Shown: piece after piece, positions 1 to 10,757 of the stretch | How the letters are laid out: each line of letters begins with the position of its first letter | How positions within the stretch are numbered: position 1 is the stretch's first letter | Assembly: GCA_003024785.1 (NCBI GenBank) | Contig: PUQB01000036.1 | Coordinates: 784,090-848,089, forward strand | DNA length: 64,000 bases | Source: Selaginella tamariscina | Lineage: Eukaryota > Streptophyta > Lycopodiopsida > Selaginellales > Selaginellaceae | Reading direction: 5' to 3' | Notes under the pieces: model-generated | What the model was told of the DNA's origin: nothing | Seen by the model: the letters and a program-made list of their open reading frames with translations, nothing else | Database searches by the model: none | Position numbers and translations under genes: made by a program

Positions 1-456
1 GTACCACCACATCCAAATCTATGTTTCGGACGAAGAACTGAGGTTGCGAGCTATCTAACATTGCCATGACAAACACAACTACGGGACATTTTGGGCATTC
101 GAAAGAGACGATCGAGTTGGTACAACGTGTGTCTGGTGGCCTTGACTTGACATATATGTTGAAAATTTGTGTGATCTGTGACACGTGCCAGTGTACAAAG
201 CTTCCTTGTCATTAACCAGTTGGACTACTATAGCCTCTTCCTATTACTCAACAGCCATGGTCCTCCATCATCATGGATTTCCTCACTGATTTACCGCCTT
301 CTAGAGGGTTTGATGTTGTCCTAGTCATTGTTGATCGATTCTCTAAGATGACGCACTTTATTCCTTGCAACAAGACATGTTCGGGTCCTGATGCTGCATA
401 TTTGGTGTACTGGGAGGTGTTTCATCTTCATGGTTTTCATGATGAACTTGTTAATT
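1..456 (+). mobile_element. Ty3/gypsy chromovirus fossil, integrase part (left piece)
   Basis: Integrase-like coding remnant. The stretch around 273-450 shows the typical chromovirus integrase words MDFLTDLPPS, VIVDRFSKMTHFIPC and a VFHLHGF-type segment, and the part upstream resembles the zinc-binding HHCC region. The element is broken with many breaks. It is interrupted on its right by the LARD-like insertion at 457-7587 and resumes at 7588. The family assignment rests on motif recognition only. Confidence 0.85.
412..454 (+). repeat. Direct repeat flanking LARD-1, left copy
   Basis: A 43-bp piece of the host integrase remnant is present here and again at 7591-7633, directly outside the two ends of the inserted LTR element, differing at only about two bases. 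LTR elements normally leave 4-6 bp, so this is an atypically long target duplication or the product of later recombination. Confidence 0.8.
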
Positions 457-2126
457 TGTCAGAGTTTTAACCCAAAGGGCCAACACGTGGCAACACGTGG
501 CCATTTGGCGTCATCACCCTGTGTGAGCAACGCTAAGTTTCCTAGAACAACCCCAACGACCCTAGGGTTAGACTCTAATGCCCAAGTGGACAGAGACTTA
601 GGGTTTAGCCTAAGTCTCCCTAGAGTGTCTACCCCCAAAACCCTTGAGGGATAACCCTAGTTGACTTAGGGTCTTGCCCTAGAAGACCTAGACAGGCTCA
701 TGCCCTAACCCCCATCAAGGAGACGTGTGTTCCACACATACCCCTGGACAGAGCTAAGGCATCGTCACTTACCCCTTGAGGAATCACCCTCATCCGGGAG
801 TACAACCCCTTTAGGGCGACAAGGGGTACCCTGAACCACGACTAACCCCTAAGGGTTTGAGTGGCCAAGTTATACCCTAGACCTAGGGCTAGTACTTAGT
901 GAGGACACGAGTGTGCGCCGTAGGCGGACACGAGTGTTCTGCTAAGCAAACTCCCTAAGGCTAGGTTTGGGATAACCCTAAGCACATGACCTTGCGAGTG
1001 CCTCACGAAAGGGCTCCTGCTAACATGTTTAGGTTGTTCAACCCTTGAATTCCAAGGAGAACACTCCCCTAGCCAAGTGTGCCAAAGCACACCTAGTTAT
1101 GAGACCTAACCTCCCTTGAGCGGATGCCCAAGGCTTAGCACCCTAGTGCAAGCACAAGCATGTCTGTTTGCTAAGTATCCAACCCCTTGGCGACAAGCCC
1201 ATGACATAACCCCAAAGGGCGTGCCTCAGGCGTTGTACCATGTGACGTTTAGCCCAGTGTCACATCTCCATGTGACACTGCCTTCCCCGATGTGGGCTAT
1301 CATGCCATAGCCCTTAGATTCAAGAGTTGCACCAAGTGCCACAAACGTGGCTCCTAAATGCCAACTCTAGAACCCCTCAATGAACCCTCAGGAACCAGTA
1401 ACATGAACCTGTCAAACAAGATCCCACGCCACAGTTGGACAAGGACACGGATGTGCCTTGCTTGGCCGTGAGTGCTACACCTAGCTTGACGTGGAGGAGG
1501 AGGCTGGAGACAAGCCTCAACCTCTGCCTCTTGGAACGTGCATTCCGACAAGACCTCCCAGGCATGGATTCGCCAACGTTAAGGGTAAGCTACCCCGATT
1601 TGGAAGTTAGGGCGGCACAACAGAGGGTTGTGCCTTGACGACACAAGCTAGAGCTTGCACCGGGAGAAGAGTAACGAGCTCAGTCATGAACCCAGGAACC
1701 CTCACTCCTATATACTACCTTATTTATGTGACAGAGGCCCCCCCCCTGTTTTCCTGTTTACATAAGTGGGCTAGCACTGAAATCTCATTCCCAGAGGGAA
1801 CATACTTGGTGAGTTATCCATCGACCCCTAAACCCTAACCTGTCAAACCTGGGGGTATTTCTAAGCATATCCGACATGCCGAACTCACCGGAACTAGCCA
1901 TTAATCCAACCGGGACACGGAAAACCAGGTAAGAGTTTTCTAGAAGGTAAGTGCTACTTCGCTTAGAGTTTCTTGCATACTAATGACACCGGCCGGACCA
2001 TCCTAAACCAAGTGCACTAAGCGGGCTGTTTCTCATCTACATCTAGGGCTTGCCAACATAGTACAGTAGGTAACAACAGTCAACGTCCAAAGTAAAGGGT
2101 CGAGTCATAGTAAAAACTATGACACA
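457..2126 (-). repeat. LTR of LARD-1 (3' LTR in element sense)
   Basis: On the plus strand it begins TGTCAGAG and ends TATGACACA, so in the element's sense it runs TGTGTCATAG...CTCTGACA. It is strikingly rich in CCCTA/TAGGG words and contains a telobox-like AAACCCTAA near 1830-1842. A short hairpin made of GTCATAG and CTATGAC (about 2104-2123) sits at the very edge. It matches 5825-7587 over its full length. Confidence 0.85.
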
Positions 2127-2138
2127 CTCCCCGCCTTT
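2127..2138 (-). other. Polypurine tract of LARD-1
   Basis: Read on the minus strand this is AAAGGCGGGGAG, ending directly at the LTR's first base. This is the expected place for the plus-strand primer of an LTR element. The same tract occurs beside copy 2 (12491-12502) and, less pure, beside copy 3 (59551 onward). Confidence 0.75.
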
Positions 2139-5100
2139 GAAAATGTCAACGTCCTCGTTGACGTCCAACTCCAAGACTAGATAATGTTAGAAAAACTAAC
2201 CAAAACTAACATATCACTCTATGCGGAGTCAGCCAAAAGTTCACATAATTTTTACCCCCCTTGCATTACGCGAAACCAAGTACTTCAGAACCGTCGTTCA
2301 CTAAGTCGTAAACCTAGCTGCCGGAGGCACCACCTGCGACATGAAGTCACTTGGAGACCTTTTGCACGTCTGCAAAGTCTGTCACCCGACGCACACAACA
2401 CAATGGTTAATCTTTACTTAACTAGAATTTATATTGGAGGCCTCTAGTTAGTGTTGTTGCCGGCCCCTTGGTTAACAAGAAATAAAGACTTGCTTTATTC
2501 CTTAATATTAAATGCTGTTGACGACCTCTGTGTCTACACAACAAGCACTTCTCAAATGCTTGACCAAACACCTTCGCATTTCTTTTGATTTTCCAATGGT
2601 CCCATCTTCACATGTTACGATATTATAGCTTACATCTCTGCATCCCTCGGTGCTTCTCATTACCCCTTTTCATAAGGGTCTGCTACTATACCTATCTCTC
2701 ATTAGTATATAGCTACGCCAGACTAAGTATGAGACTTTTATCGGAATCAAGCTCTTTTCCGATACAAGAGTACAATTCGTAAAACCCTGTTCTTTGTAAA
2801 CATATTCAATCTGGCCAGAGGCGATCACAGAGGCGCATGGCTGTACACATGTATACAACAAGGTTTGCCAACTTGCCAACCACCATCCACTTGGTGTGTT
2901 ATTAACATAAATTTATTCCCGATAGGAATCAAATTCAGTCAAATTTGCAACCAAGTGTGATAGCACTTACCATTCATCTTTCACAATCAACTTTGTACTC
3001 TTTCATAACACCGACCAGTTCAGGGACCAGATAAGCTAACATACCTTTCTTATAAACCAATGTGGAAACCAGGAAATTCAACCCATCTCTAATGCCTCAA
3101 TCAACAATCTTTGTCTTAATTAGTACCCTCATTGTACTCATTCCCAAAGAGCACATCATATACATGCCGTTCAATACTTCCTAACTCTTTATCTCACTAA
3201 GTTCAAAATACCAAATTTTAAGACTTAGTTTCCACGATAAGAGTCTCTGAATTCGAATACTACAGCCTCCATAACATTATATTTATTTCCAACTCTTAAA
3301 CTGATTTCGTAAATGTTTCTCAACACTATACCGAAGTATAGCATTTTCACTAATTGAAGCAACTAGTGTTTTTGATAAACATCTTTTAAAACTAATCCTT
3401 ATTCTATAAATAGTCGCAATTTCGATATTGATACTCTCGAATGGATAATGATCGTTTTAACGTTCAAATCCTAAGCTTATCAACTAGTTGTTATACTAGT
3501 GGATATAAACTTACAATCATATCAATTTATCGAAATGCTACAACTACATTATAGATATGGTCTTAGTTTACATGAACCGAACTTCAATTTTGAGACGGAA
3601 ATATAATGTTATGACAGTATTTCGAGGAACTTTGTTCAGAGACTAAGAGGAATCATGAACTAGTGTCTGGTTCATCTAATTGATTTAGTAAGATATCAAC
3701 CTCCACATAAATGTTATCATAACACTGAAGTGTTATATCAACTTCATGTTTTCGTCATACCTTATAATTCAATAGATCTCCCCAAACATGAATAAATATC
3801 TAGTTCAGTATGTGAACTAAGATACATTATTCATTCTAGACACCTATAATCCAGAAAGTACTACATTGCCCCTCAAGCAATGTATTGAGAAATGCCTCAT
3901 TTCTCAACTAACTTGAAAACACGTTTCAAGTTATAACACTAAGGTAGTGCCTTACCAAAGTGTTGAACTCAAGTCCGCTTGAGTCTTTATATTTCATGAT
4001 TATGGCCACCTCATGTGATCATAACCAAGTTTAATATTGAGCGCTCCAAACTCAATATTCAAGAGATACCATACTATACTTTGACAAGTCATTTATAATC
4101 AATCTTAAAAGATTGTCATAAATACTTTCAAAGTTTAAGATATGAATATCTCAATGAATGAGGTGATAGGAAACCTCATATTTTGTACCGAATATTGGAC
4201 ATACGTTATGGTCATTTATCACAATCATCAAGAAGGGAGACCATCTTCTTGATTAATCCCGCTACTTCACTTTCAAGAATATTGAACCAAGGTCAAGGAA
4301 CACCATCAAACCTTGAGATAGAACCAAAGACTAACCCAAGGAATACAATCAAACCTTGAGTCAAGAATAGTTCTAATTTTTCAATATTCTAAAGAACTGA
4401 AGATACTACTTTATAAGTTCTTTGAGTCCCACATTTGCGACCATGATGCAAGTCAAGAAACCGTCTTTTGAATAATCGTATTCGACTCTAAAATGAAATC
4501 GTTATTGAAAAAAATACCAACTTCTGATTCTCATCGAATACCGACTCTCTGAGGAGGTACATGCACTTAAACCTCCAATAAAAATCCGACTGTTACTAGC
4601 TCATTGTAATTCTCACATAAGTTATCAAACTTAGCAAGTTTCCTTAGTTGATAAAAAAGTGGAGAATCCCAAATCATGCTCTTCTTAACCAAGGAATCAC
4701 CCTTGTTCAAGAGCTTATCCCCACATTGCAAACAACGTTACAAATTTCAATATTAAAGAGTTAACAATGAAAAATGCACAAGTGTGTGCCGAACGCCTTC
4801 ACTATGCAAGTCCTTCATTACTCAGTAAACTGAAAATGTAAACGTATGTTTCCAACATTACTCTTTGTGATAGATCACGCCATCATCCCAAAAGCTGCAT
4901 TGATAGGGATGCAACATTAAAGCCGAGCTAGCTAACTTGAATACAGAGTGCACGCTTACAACTAAGTAAGGTTTCAAGTTGTACATGTTCAAATTAGGTA
5001 ACTTGAACTTAGTAAACTATTTCACCTAATGTTACTTGTAGCTAGCATCATCAAAATATTGCGAACATCGGACAATACTTTGATTACATTGGATGTTCGA

Positions 5101-5810
5101 ACCAACTGCTTAACATATTCATCATATGTTAATATTTGACATTTTGTTGTATTACAAGTTCACACCATAGTCTGCTTCTAGAGTTACACTCTCAGAAACA
5201 TGCACTATAATGAGAGCTTATTTATACTTTATGTCAAAATGTAGTGTTCTCTTATGTTTGAATATGCCCTTTTTCCGAAGTCAAAGACGCACATTTGAAC
5301 ATAAGTCTTTCCCCGTTTGAACACTACAGTTAAATCTGATATTGAATCTTGACATAAGCCAAAACTCAAAGGACACTGTCTGTTTCCAAATCATGTGTTA
5401 TCCCAAATTCAAACACCTTAAAGAAAAAGAAAATTTTCAATAATGGGTAAGCTTAGCATATCACATGATCCACTTCACAAGACTTAGTTTGTAAGCCAGA
5501 ACAAACTAACACGCCATGTCTTGTGGAAAATATGGTAAAGTAACCTGAACATTCATAAGGTAAAGTAACCTAAAGAAAACGTAACCTGGCATGCAACTTG
5601 GAAGTTGCCTCCCAAGTACTACCCAACATTGGAGTCCATAACCCACACCCACTTATGAAGTAGGTGTCTCTGAAAGTTATAGATCTCAGGACCAACTCTC
5701 TGCGCAAAATTCAGACGTTAGCCAAAAGTGATAAAGTACTTCAAAAATTTAGAACTAACTAAACCCTGAAACACACTACAACTTTAGGCAGTCCTACTGA
5801 CCGTAGAGAA

Positions 5811-5822
5811 TGCTCGATACCA
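5811..5822 (-). other. Primer-binding-like site of LARD-1
   Basis: The minus strand reads TGGTATCGAGCA two bases after the LTR end. It resembles the 3' end complement of initiator methionine tRNA (TGGTATCAGAGC) used by many plant LTR elements. Copy 2 carries the related TGGTATTAGAGTC at the same place (about 16218-16230). It fixes the element's orientation. Confidence 0.75.
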
Positions 5823-5824
5823 AT

Positions 5825-7587
5825 TGTCAGAGTTTTAACTCAAAGGGCCAACACATGGCGACACATGGCTGTCAGGTGGCCATTCGGCGTCATCACCCTG
5901 TGTGAGCAATGCTAAGTTTCCCAAAACAACCCCAGTTAGACTCTAATGCCCAAGTGGACAGGAGACTTAGGGTTTAGCCTAAGTCTCCCTAGAATGTCTG
6001 CCCCCAGAATCCTTGAGGGATAACCCTAGTTGACTTAGGGTTTAGCCTAAGTCTCCCTAGAGTGTCTACCCCCAAAACCCTTGAGGGATAACCCTAGTTG
6101 ACTTAGGGTCTTGCCCTAAAAGACCTAGACAGGCTCATGCCCTAACCCCCATCAAGGAGATGTGTGTTCCACACATACCCCTGGACAGAGCTAAGGCATC
6201 GTCACTTACCCCTTGAGGAATCACCCTCATCCGGGAGTACAATCCCTTTAGGGTGAGAAGGGGTACCCTGAACCACGACTAACCCCTAAGGGTTTGAGTG
6301 GCCAAGTTATACCCTAGACCTAGGGTTAGTACTTAGTGAGGACACGAGTGTGCGCCGTAGGCGGACACGAGTGTTCTGCTAAGCAAACTCCCTAAGGCTA
6401 GGTTTGGAATAACCCTAAGCACATGACCTTGCGAGTGCCTCACGAAAGAGCTCCTGCTAACATGTTTAGGTTGTTCAACCCTTAAATTCCAAGGAAAACA
6501 CTCCCCTAGCCAAGTGTGCCAAAGCACACCTAGTTATGAGACCTAACCTCCCTTGAGCGGATGCCCAAGGCTTAGCACCCTAGTGTAAGCACAAGCATGT
6601 CTGTTTGTTAAAGTATCCAACCCCTTGGCGACAAGCCTATGACATAACCCCAAAGGGCATGCCTCAGGCGTTGTACCATGTGACGTTTAGCCCAGTGTCA
6701 CATCTCCATGTGACACTGCCTTTCCCGAGGTGGGCTATTATGCCATAGCCCTTAGGTTCAAGAGTTGCACCAAGTGCCACAAACGTGGCTCCTAAATGCC
6801 AACTCTAGAACCCCTTAGTGAACCCTCAGGATGGTAATGTGAACCTGTCAAACAAGATCCCACGCTCACAGTTGGACAAGGACACGGATGTGCCTTGCTT
6901 GGCCGTGAGTGCTACACCTAGCTTGACGTGGAGGAGGAGGCTGGAGACAAGCCTCAACCTCTGCCTCTTGGAACGTGCATTCTGACAAGACCTCCCAGGC
7001 ATGGATTCGCCAACGTTAAGGGTAAGCTACCCCGAAGGTGGGACGTACCCCTGGCATCTGGAAGTTAGGGCGGCAACAGAGGGTTGTGCCTTGACGACAC
7101 AAGCTAGAGCTTGCACCGAGAAGAGTAACGAGCTCAGTCATGAACCTAGGAACCCTCACTCCTATATACTACCTTATTTATGTGACAGAGGCCCCCCCCC
7201 TGTTTTCCTGTTTACATAAGTGGGCTAGCACTGAAATCTCATTCCCAGAGGGAACATACTTGGTGAGTTATCCATCGACCCCTAAACCCTAACATGTCAA
7301 ACCTGGGGGTATTTCTAAGCATATCCGACACGTCGAACTCACCGGAACTAACCATTAACCCAACCAGGACACGGAAAACGAGGGTAAGAGTTTCTAAAAG
7401 GTAAGTGCTACCTTCGCTTAGAGTTTCTCGCGATATCTAAGGATAGCTGGCCGGACTACCCCTAAACACCTAAGTGCACTAAGCGGGGCTGTTTCTCACT
7501 ACATCTAGGGCTTGCCAACATAGTACAGTAGTAACAACAGTCAACATCCAAAGTAAAGGGTTGAGTCATAGTAAAAACTATGACACA
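5825..7587 (-). repeat. LTR of LARD-1 (5' LTR in element sense)
   Basis: Full-length partner of 457-2126, with the same TGTCAGAG start and TATGACACA end. It differs mainly by small insertions, including an extra repeat of the 'gacttagggtttagcctaag' type segment near 5965-6060. As the 5' LTR it should contain the promoter. The plus-strand run TCCTATATACTACC near 7160 reads TATATA on the minus strand and is a possible TATA box. Confidence 0.85.
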
Positions 7588-8915
7588 ACAGAGGTGTTTC
7601 ATCTTCATGGTTTTTATGATGAACTTGTCAATGATCGAGGTCCCCAGTTCACTTCGGCATTCTGGCGGAGATTCCTAGATTGACTACATACCACTAGGAA
7701 GATTTCTACTGCACATCATCCTGAAACAAATGGCCAAACGGAGCCCATGATTCAGACTCTAGAACAATATCCCGGTGTTTCATTTCTCATCTGCAAGATG
7801 ATTAGGTCGATCTCCTTCCTACTGCCGAGTTCACGTATAACATCATGGCATACTCATCCATAAGTGTGTCGCCATTTTTTGCGTTTCTGGTGTTCATCCT
7901 CGCTGGTCCAACAGCTTGCTCGTGGTTCCTGGCCTTACCACTACTGCCGATGATCGTGTTGAGCATCTCCAACAGGTCCATGAAGAAGTGTAGCATCATC
8001 TTTAACGCGCTCAGGATTTGCAACAACAAGCTGTTGATCATTCCCGTTCCTCTCCTCCAACATTCACAGTTAGTGACCAAGTGTGGCTCCTCTAGTGTCA
8101 TTGGCCAACCACACGTCCTTGTGATAAGCTAAACTATCAACACTTGGGCCCATTTCGCATCATCGAGAGACTCTCTGATGTGACGTTTCGTCTCGAGCTT
8201 CCACCAACCATTTGGATCCATCACGTGTTCCATGTTTCTTTGTTGGAGCCTTATTATGCTCTTTCTAAACCCGGCCGACTTCTTCCACACGTCCCTGTGA
8301 GCTGGACTATCAACGCTTGGGCCCATTTTGATGATTCCCTATGACAAGCTGGACTATCAACACTTGGGCCCATTTTGCATCATTGGCACGTCCCTGTGAC
8401 AAGCTGGATTATCAATGCTTGGGCCCATTTTACATCATCAAGAGACTTTCTGATGTGATGTTTTGTCTCGAGCTTCCACCAACCATCCGAATCCATCCCG
8501 TGTTCCATGTTTCTTTGTTGGAGCCTTATCATGCTCCTTCTGAACTCGATCGACTTCTTCCACCACCTCCTCCAGTTACAGTTGCTAGTGAACTTGAGTT
8601 CGAGGTTGCTATAATTCTTGACTCCAAACTTGTTCGTGATTAGCTTTACTATTTCGTGGACTGGGTCGATTATCCGCCTAGCAAACGCACTTGGGAATGC
8701 ATGTTGCTCATCTTGTTCATGCTCCTAATCTTGTTGCCGAGTTCCATCATCGATATCCCAAGTGCGCCTGGTGATCCTGCCATCCGGATCCATCCTATGT
8801 TTCATGTTTTTTTGTTGGAGCCTTATCATGCTCCTTCTGAACCCAGTCGACTTCTTCACCACCTTCTCCGGTTATAATTGCTGATGAACCTGAGTTCAAG
8901 GTTACTGCAATTCTA
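7588..8915 (+). mobile_element. Ty3/gypsy chromovirus fossil, integrase end and chromodomain part (right piece)
   Basis: Continuation of the remnant at 1-456. The integrase core words near 7640-7730 (RGPQFTS-, STAHHPETNGQTE-like) are followed by the C-terminal linker HVFHVSLLEPYYA and a chromodomain-like VDWVDYPPSKRTWE around 8655-8700. The linker region has been multiplied: segments with 'cttgggcccattt' occur near 8145, 8318, 8368 and 8420, and the LLEPYHAPSE block occurs near 8245, 8520 and 8815. Broken with many breaks. Confidence 0.8.
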
Positions 8916-9525
8916 GGATTAAAGACCATCTACAACATGCAAAAACATTCAAGGAAGAAGAAAAAGAACAATAGCAAACCTAAACCACTAGTGGTGGCTG
9001 TGCTACCAATTATCAAAATAGAAACATAACAACAGCCTTTGAAAAGGGAAAAAATTCTAAAAGACAAAGTGATGAAGACAAACTCGAAAACCGTAAGTCA
9101 AAGAAATCAAAGAATCAAAAGTAAAATGGTTCATAAAAGTTACTTTCATAAGAAATAATTCTTTGTATTAACTGATTGTCCAGATCTCCGTTTGTACTTT
9201 TTTTGACTCAATGAACAGCCCTTATCCTCAGCTACAAGCACGTTTTGACCGATTTCCATTCCGAGTTTTCTTCTGGCTAATATTCACTAAATACGGTGAT
9301 TTTGCTTAAACAAATTATAGCTCTTAGCTCTCTCTATTCACATCCATATTCCATAATCTTGGTGCCGTTGGGACGAGCTGGTCCAGATCTACATACCCAT
9401 TTAGTCCGATCTCGATTTATGTGACATCCGTTCCTACTAGTTTTGGTGTCTTTACGAAGCCCTTAGCCTGATCTACGTCCACGTGTTTTTCTGATCTCCG
9501 TTTCGTCCTTTCTTTAAACACCCCA
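8916..9525 (+). repeat. Unidentified repeat family X, partial copy 1
   Basis: This stretch is a direct, somewhat shorter copy of 19290-20025. It starts in the tail of the family's coding-like part (ATTAAAGACCATCT...) and runs on through a non-coding section ending CCGTTTCGTCCTTTCT. Two internal segments present in the other copy are missing. No known family is recognised. Confidence 0.7.
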
Positions 9526-9911
9526 ATTAAATCAAACGACAATTAATACTTGTTTTTTTTTAATAAATTATTATGCTGCACCACATAATTAATAAAAAAC
9601 AATTGTAAGTACATGCAATATTATTGTATATGTATTCATATATATAATATATATTATATATATACAAACGTATATAAATAACATTTATGAGTACATTAAC
9701 AAATATAATTAACATTCTACTAACACGATTAAACATAGTTAAAAATAAATTAAGGATTTAATTGTAAAAAGTGTTCGTATTCTATGCATGCCAATTTATG
9801 TTTGCATATACAAGTTTGACAGATTGGTTAGCTTGTTAGGTTTGACATTTTTGAGGTTGTTGGTTCGCGTCCTACTAAAATAATTTTTTGATTAGAGGAT
9901 TTAGGAACGTG
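9526..9911. other. AT-rich stretch with a possible tRNA-derived SINE scrap
   Basis: No gene is seen. Around 9822-9890 a B-box-like GGTTCGCGTCC stands about 30 bp after a weak A-box-like TTGGTTAGC, followed by an A/T tail, which is the layout of a tRNA-derived SINE head. The A box is poor, so this is tentative. Confidence 0.25.
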
Positions 9912-10750
9912 ATTAACTGTTTAAGCACGCAATTAGGCAGGAGGAGGTTAATAACACTTGTTTTCAGTTGTATTAATTATTTATGTTTAATAGCTTCTTA
10001 CTTAATTAAATTATATAATATTAACCTTATATAATATAGTATTATTCTACATATGTATTACACATTCATATATAATATTCCATTGTTATTATAAATTTTA
10101 ATACTGCATAACTAATAAAAAAGGACAATTTACAGGGACAATCCTTTTCAAAAGTAATTAAAAAGTCAATATTTATCTTCTTTTTAAATGCAATTAGGCT
10201 TCTACATAAAAGGCAAATGCCCATTTAAATTAATTGAATGTCATTTAATTGTATAACTACAACACATATATTTATAATATAGCAAGTGTTAATTTTATTG
10301 AATATAATATTCAAATTTAAATATTACAATCCAATACTTTAACAAATATTATATTATTGGATTTACAATTACAATTCATTCACATGTATAACCAATAATA
10401 ATAGTTTTAAAAATAAAATTTATATTTGAACATAAGACATAATACTTTACAAAAGCTTTATTAAATTCATCATTTCTCTATGTACAAAGATTAATTTTCG
10501 ATAGTGTTGCAAATGGGTTGTCCAAAAACTTTAAGCCACAAAGAACAAGATAAATAAAACAAAATCTATAAAGAATAACAAAGACGAGATAAACATTTGC
10601 AAATAACAACATAGTTCAATCAACACAGCATTCTTTTACTCCTGTCCCTCCATCGCGATATCCATTTCGCATCATTTTCATCTCGACAAGCAATGCTCAT
10701 CTAAAGACCTTCTCAACTAAAAACAAAAGTAGGAAATCAAAATCAGAAAT
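9912..10750 (+). repeat. Long inverted repeat arm Y, left copy
   Basis: The reverse complement of this stretch is found at 20034-20856, with high similarity and a few small indels such as 22 bp present only here near 9980. It is non-coding and AT-rich, with a conserved pair of GGACAATTT/CCTTTTCAAAA motifs. Its inner end abuts LARD-2. A distant relative of its centre is seen near 17480-17590. Confidence 0.85.
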
Positions 10751-10757
10751 CCAAAAT

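Larger units (their letters stand above)
2127..5824 (-). mobile_element. Non-coding internal domain of LARD-1 built of serial hairpins
   Basis: No open frame of note exists in either strand. Instead there are many short perfect inverted repeats with small loops, one after another and often nested: 3864-3869 with 3877-3882, 3885-3894 with 3898-3907, 3910-3918 with 3924-3932, 3967-3973 with 3978-3984, 4033-4041 with 4051-4059, 4100-4106 with 4109-4115, 4228-4235 with 4245-4252, 4553-4558 with 4571-4576, 4678-4683 with 4709-4714, 4896-4900 with 4909-4913, 5110-5118 with 5124-5132, 5242-5249 with 5319-5326. LARD interiors of cereals are known for conserved RNA structure; the density here is seen directly, its role is inferred. 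Confidence 0.8.
457..7587 (-). mobile_element. LARD-like non-autonomous LTR element, copy 1 (looks whole)
   Basis: Two long direct repeats (457-2126 and 5825-7587) with TG...CA ends flank a 3.7 kb interior. A primer-binding-like site beside the right LTR and a purine tract beside the left LTR both place it on the minus strand. The interior holds no gag, protease, RT or integrase frame, so the element must have used enzymes from an autonomous relative. The LTRs differ from each other by point changes and small indels at what looks like a few percent, suggesting moderate rather than great age. Its size and lack of coding match large retrotransposon derivatives (LARDs). It lies inside a chromovirus integrase remnant. 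Confidence 0.85.

Noticed and set aside
896-1090. Open frame inside the LARD LTR, repeated at 6333-6527
   Set aside because: It recurs only because the LTR is duplicated. It has no family resemblance and lies in LTR sequence full of CCCTA words.
7802-8132. Overlapping 95-99 codon frames on both strands
   Set aside because: They overlap the chromovirus integrase remnant and show no protein motifs of their own.
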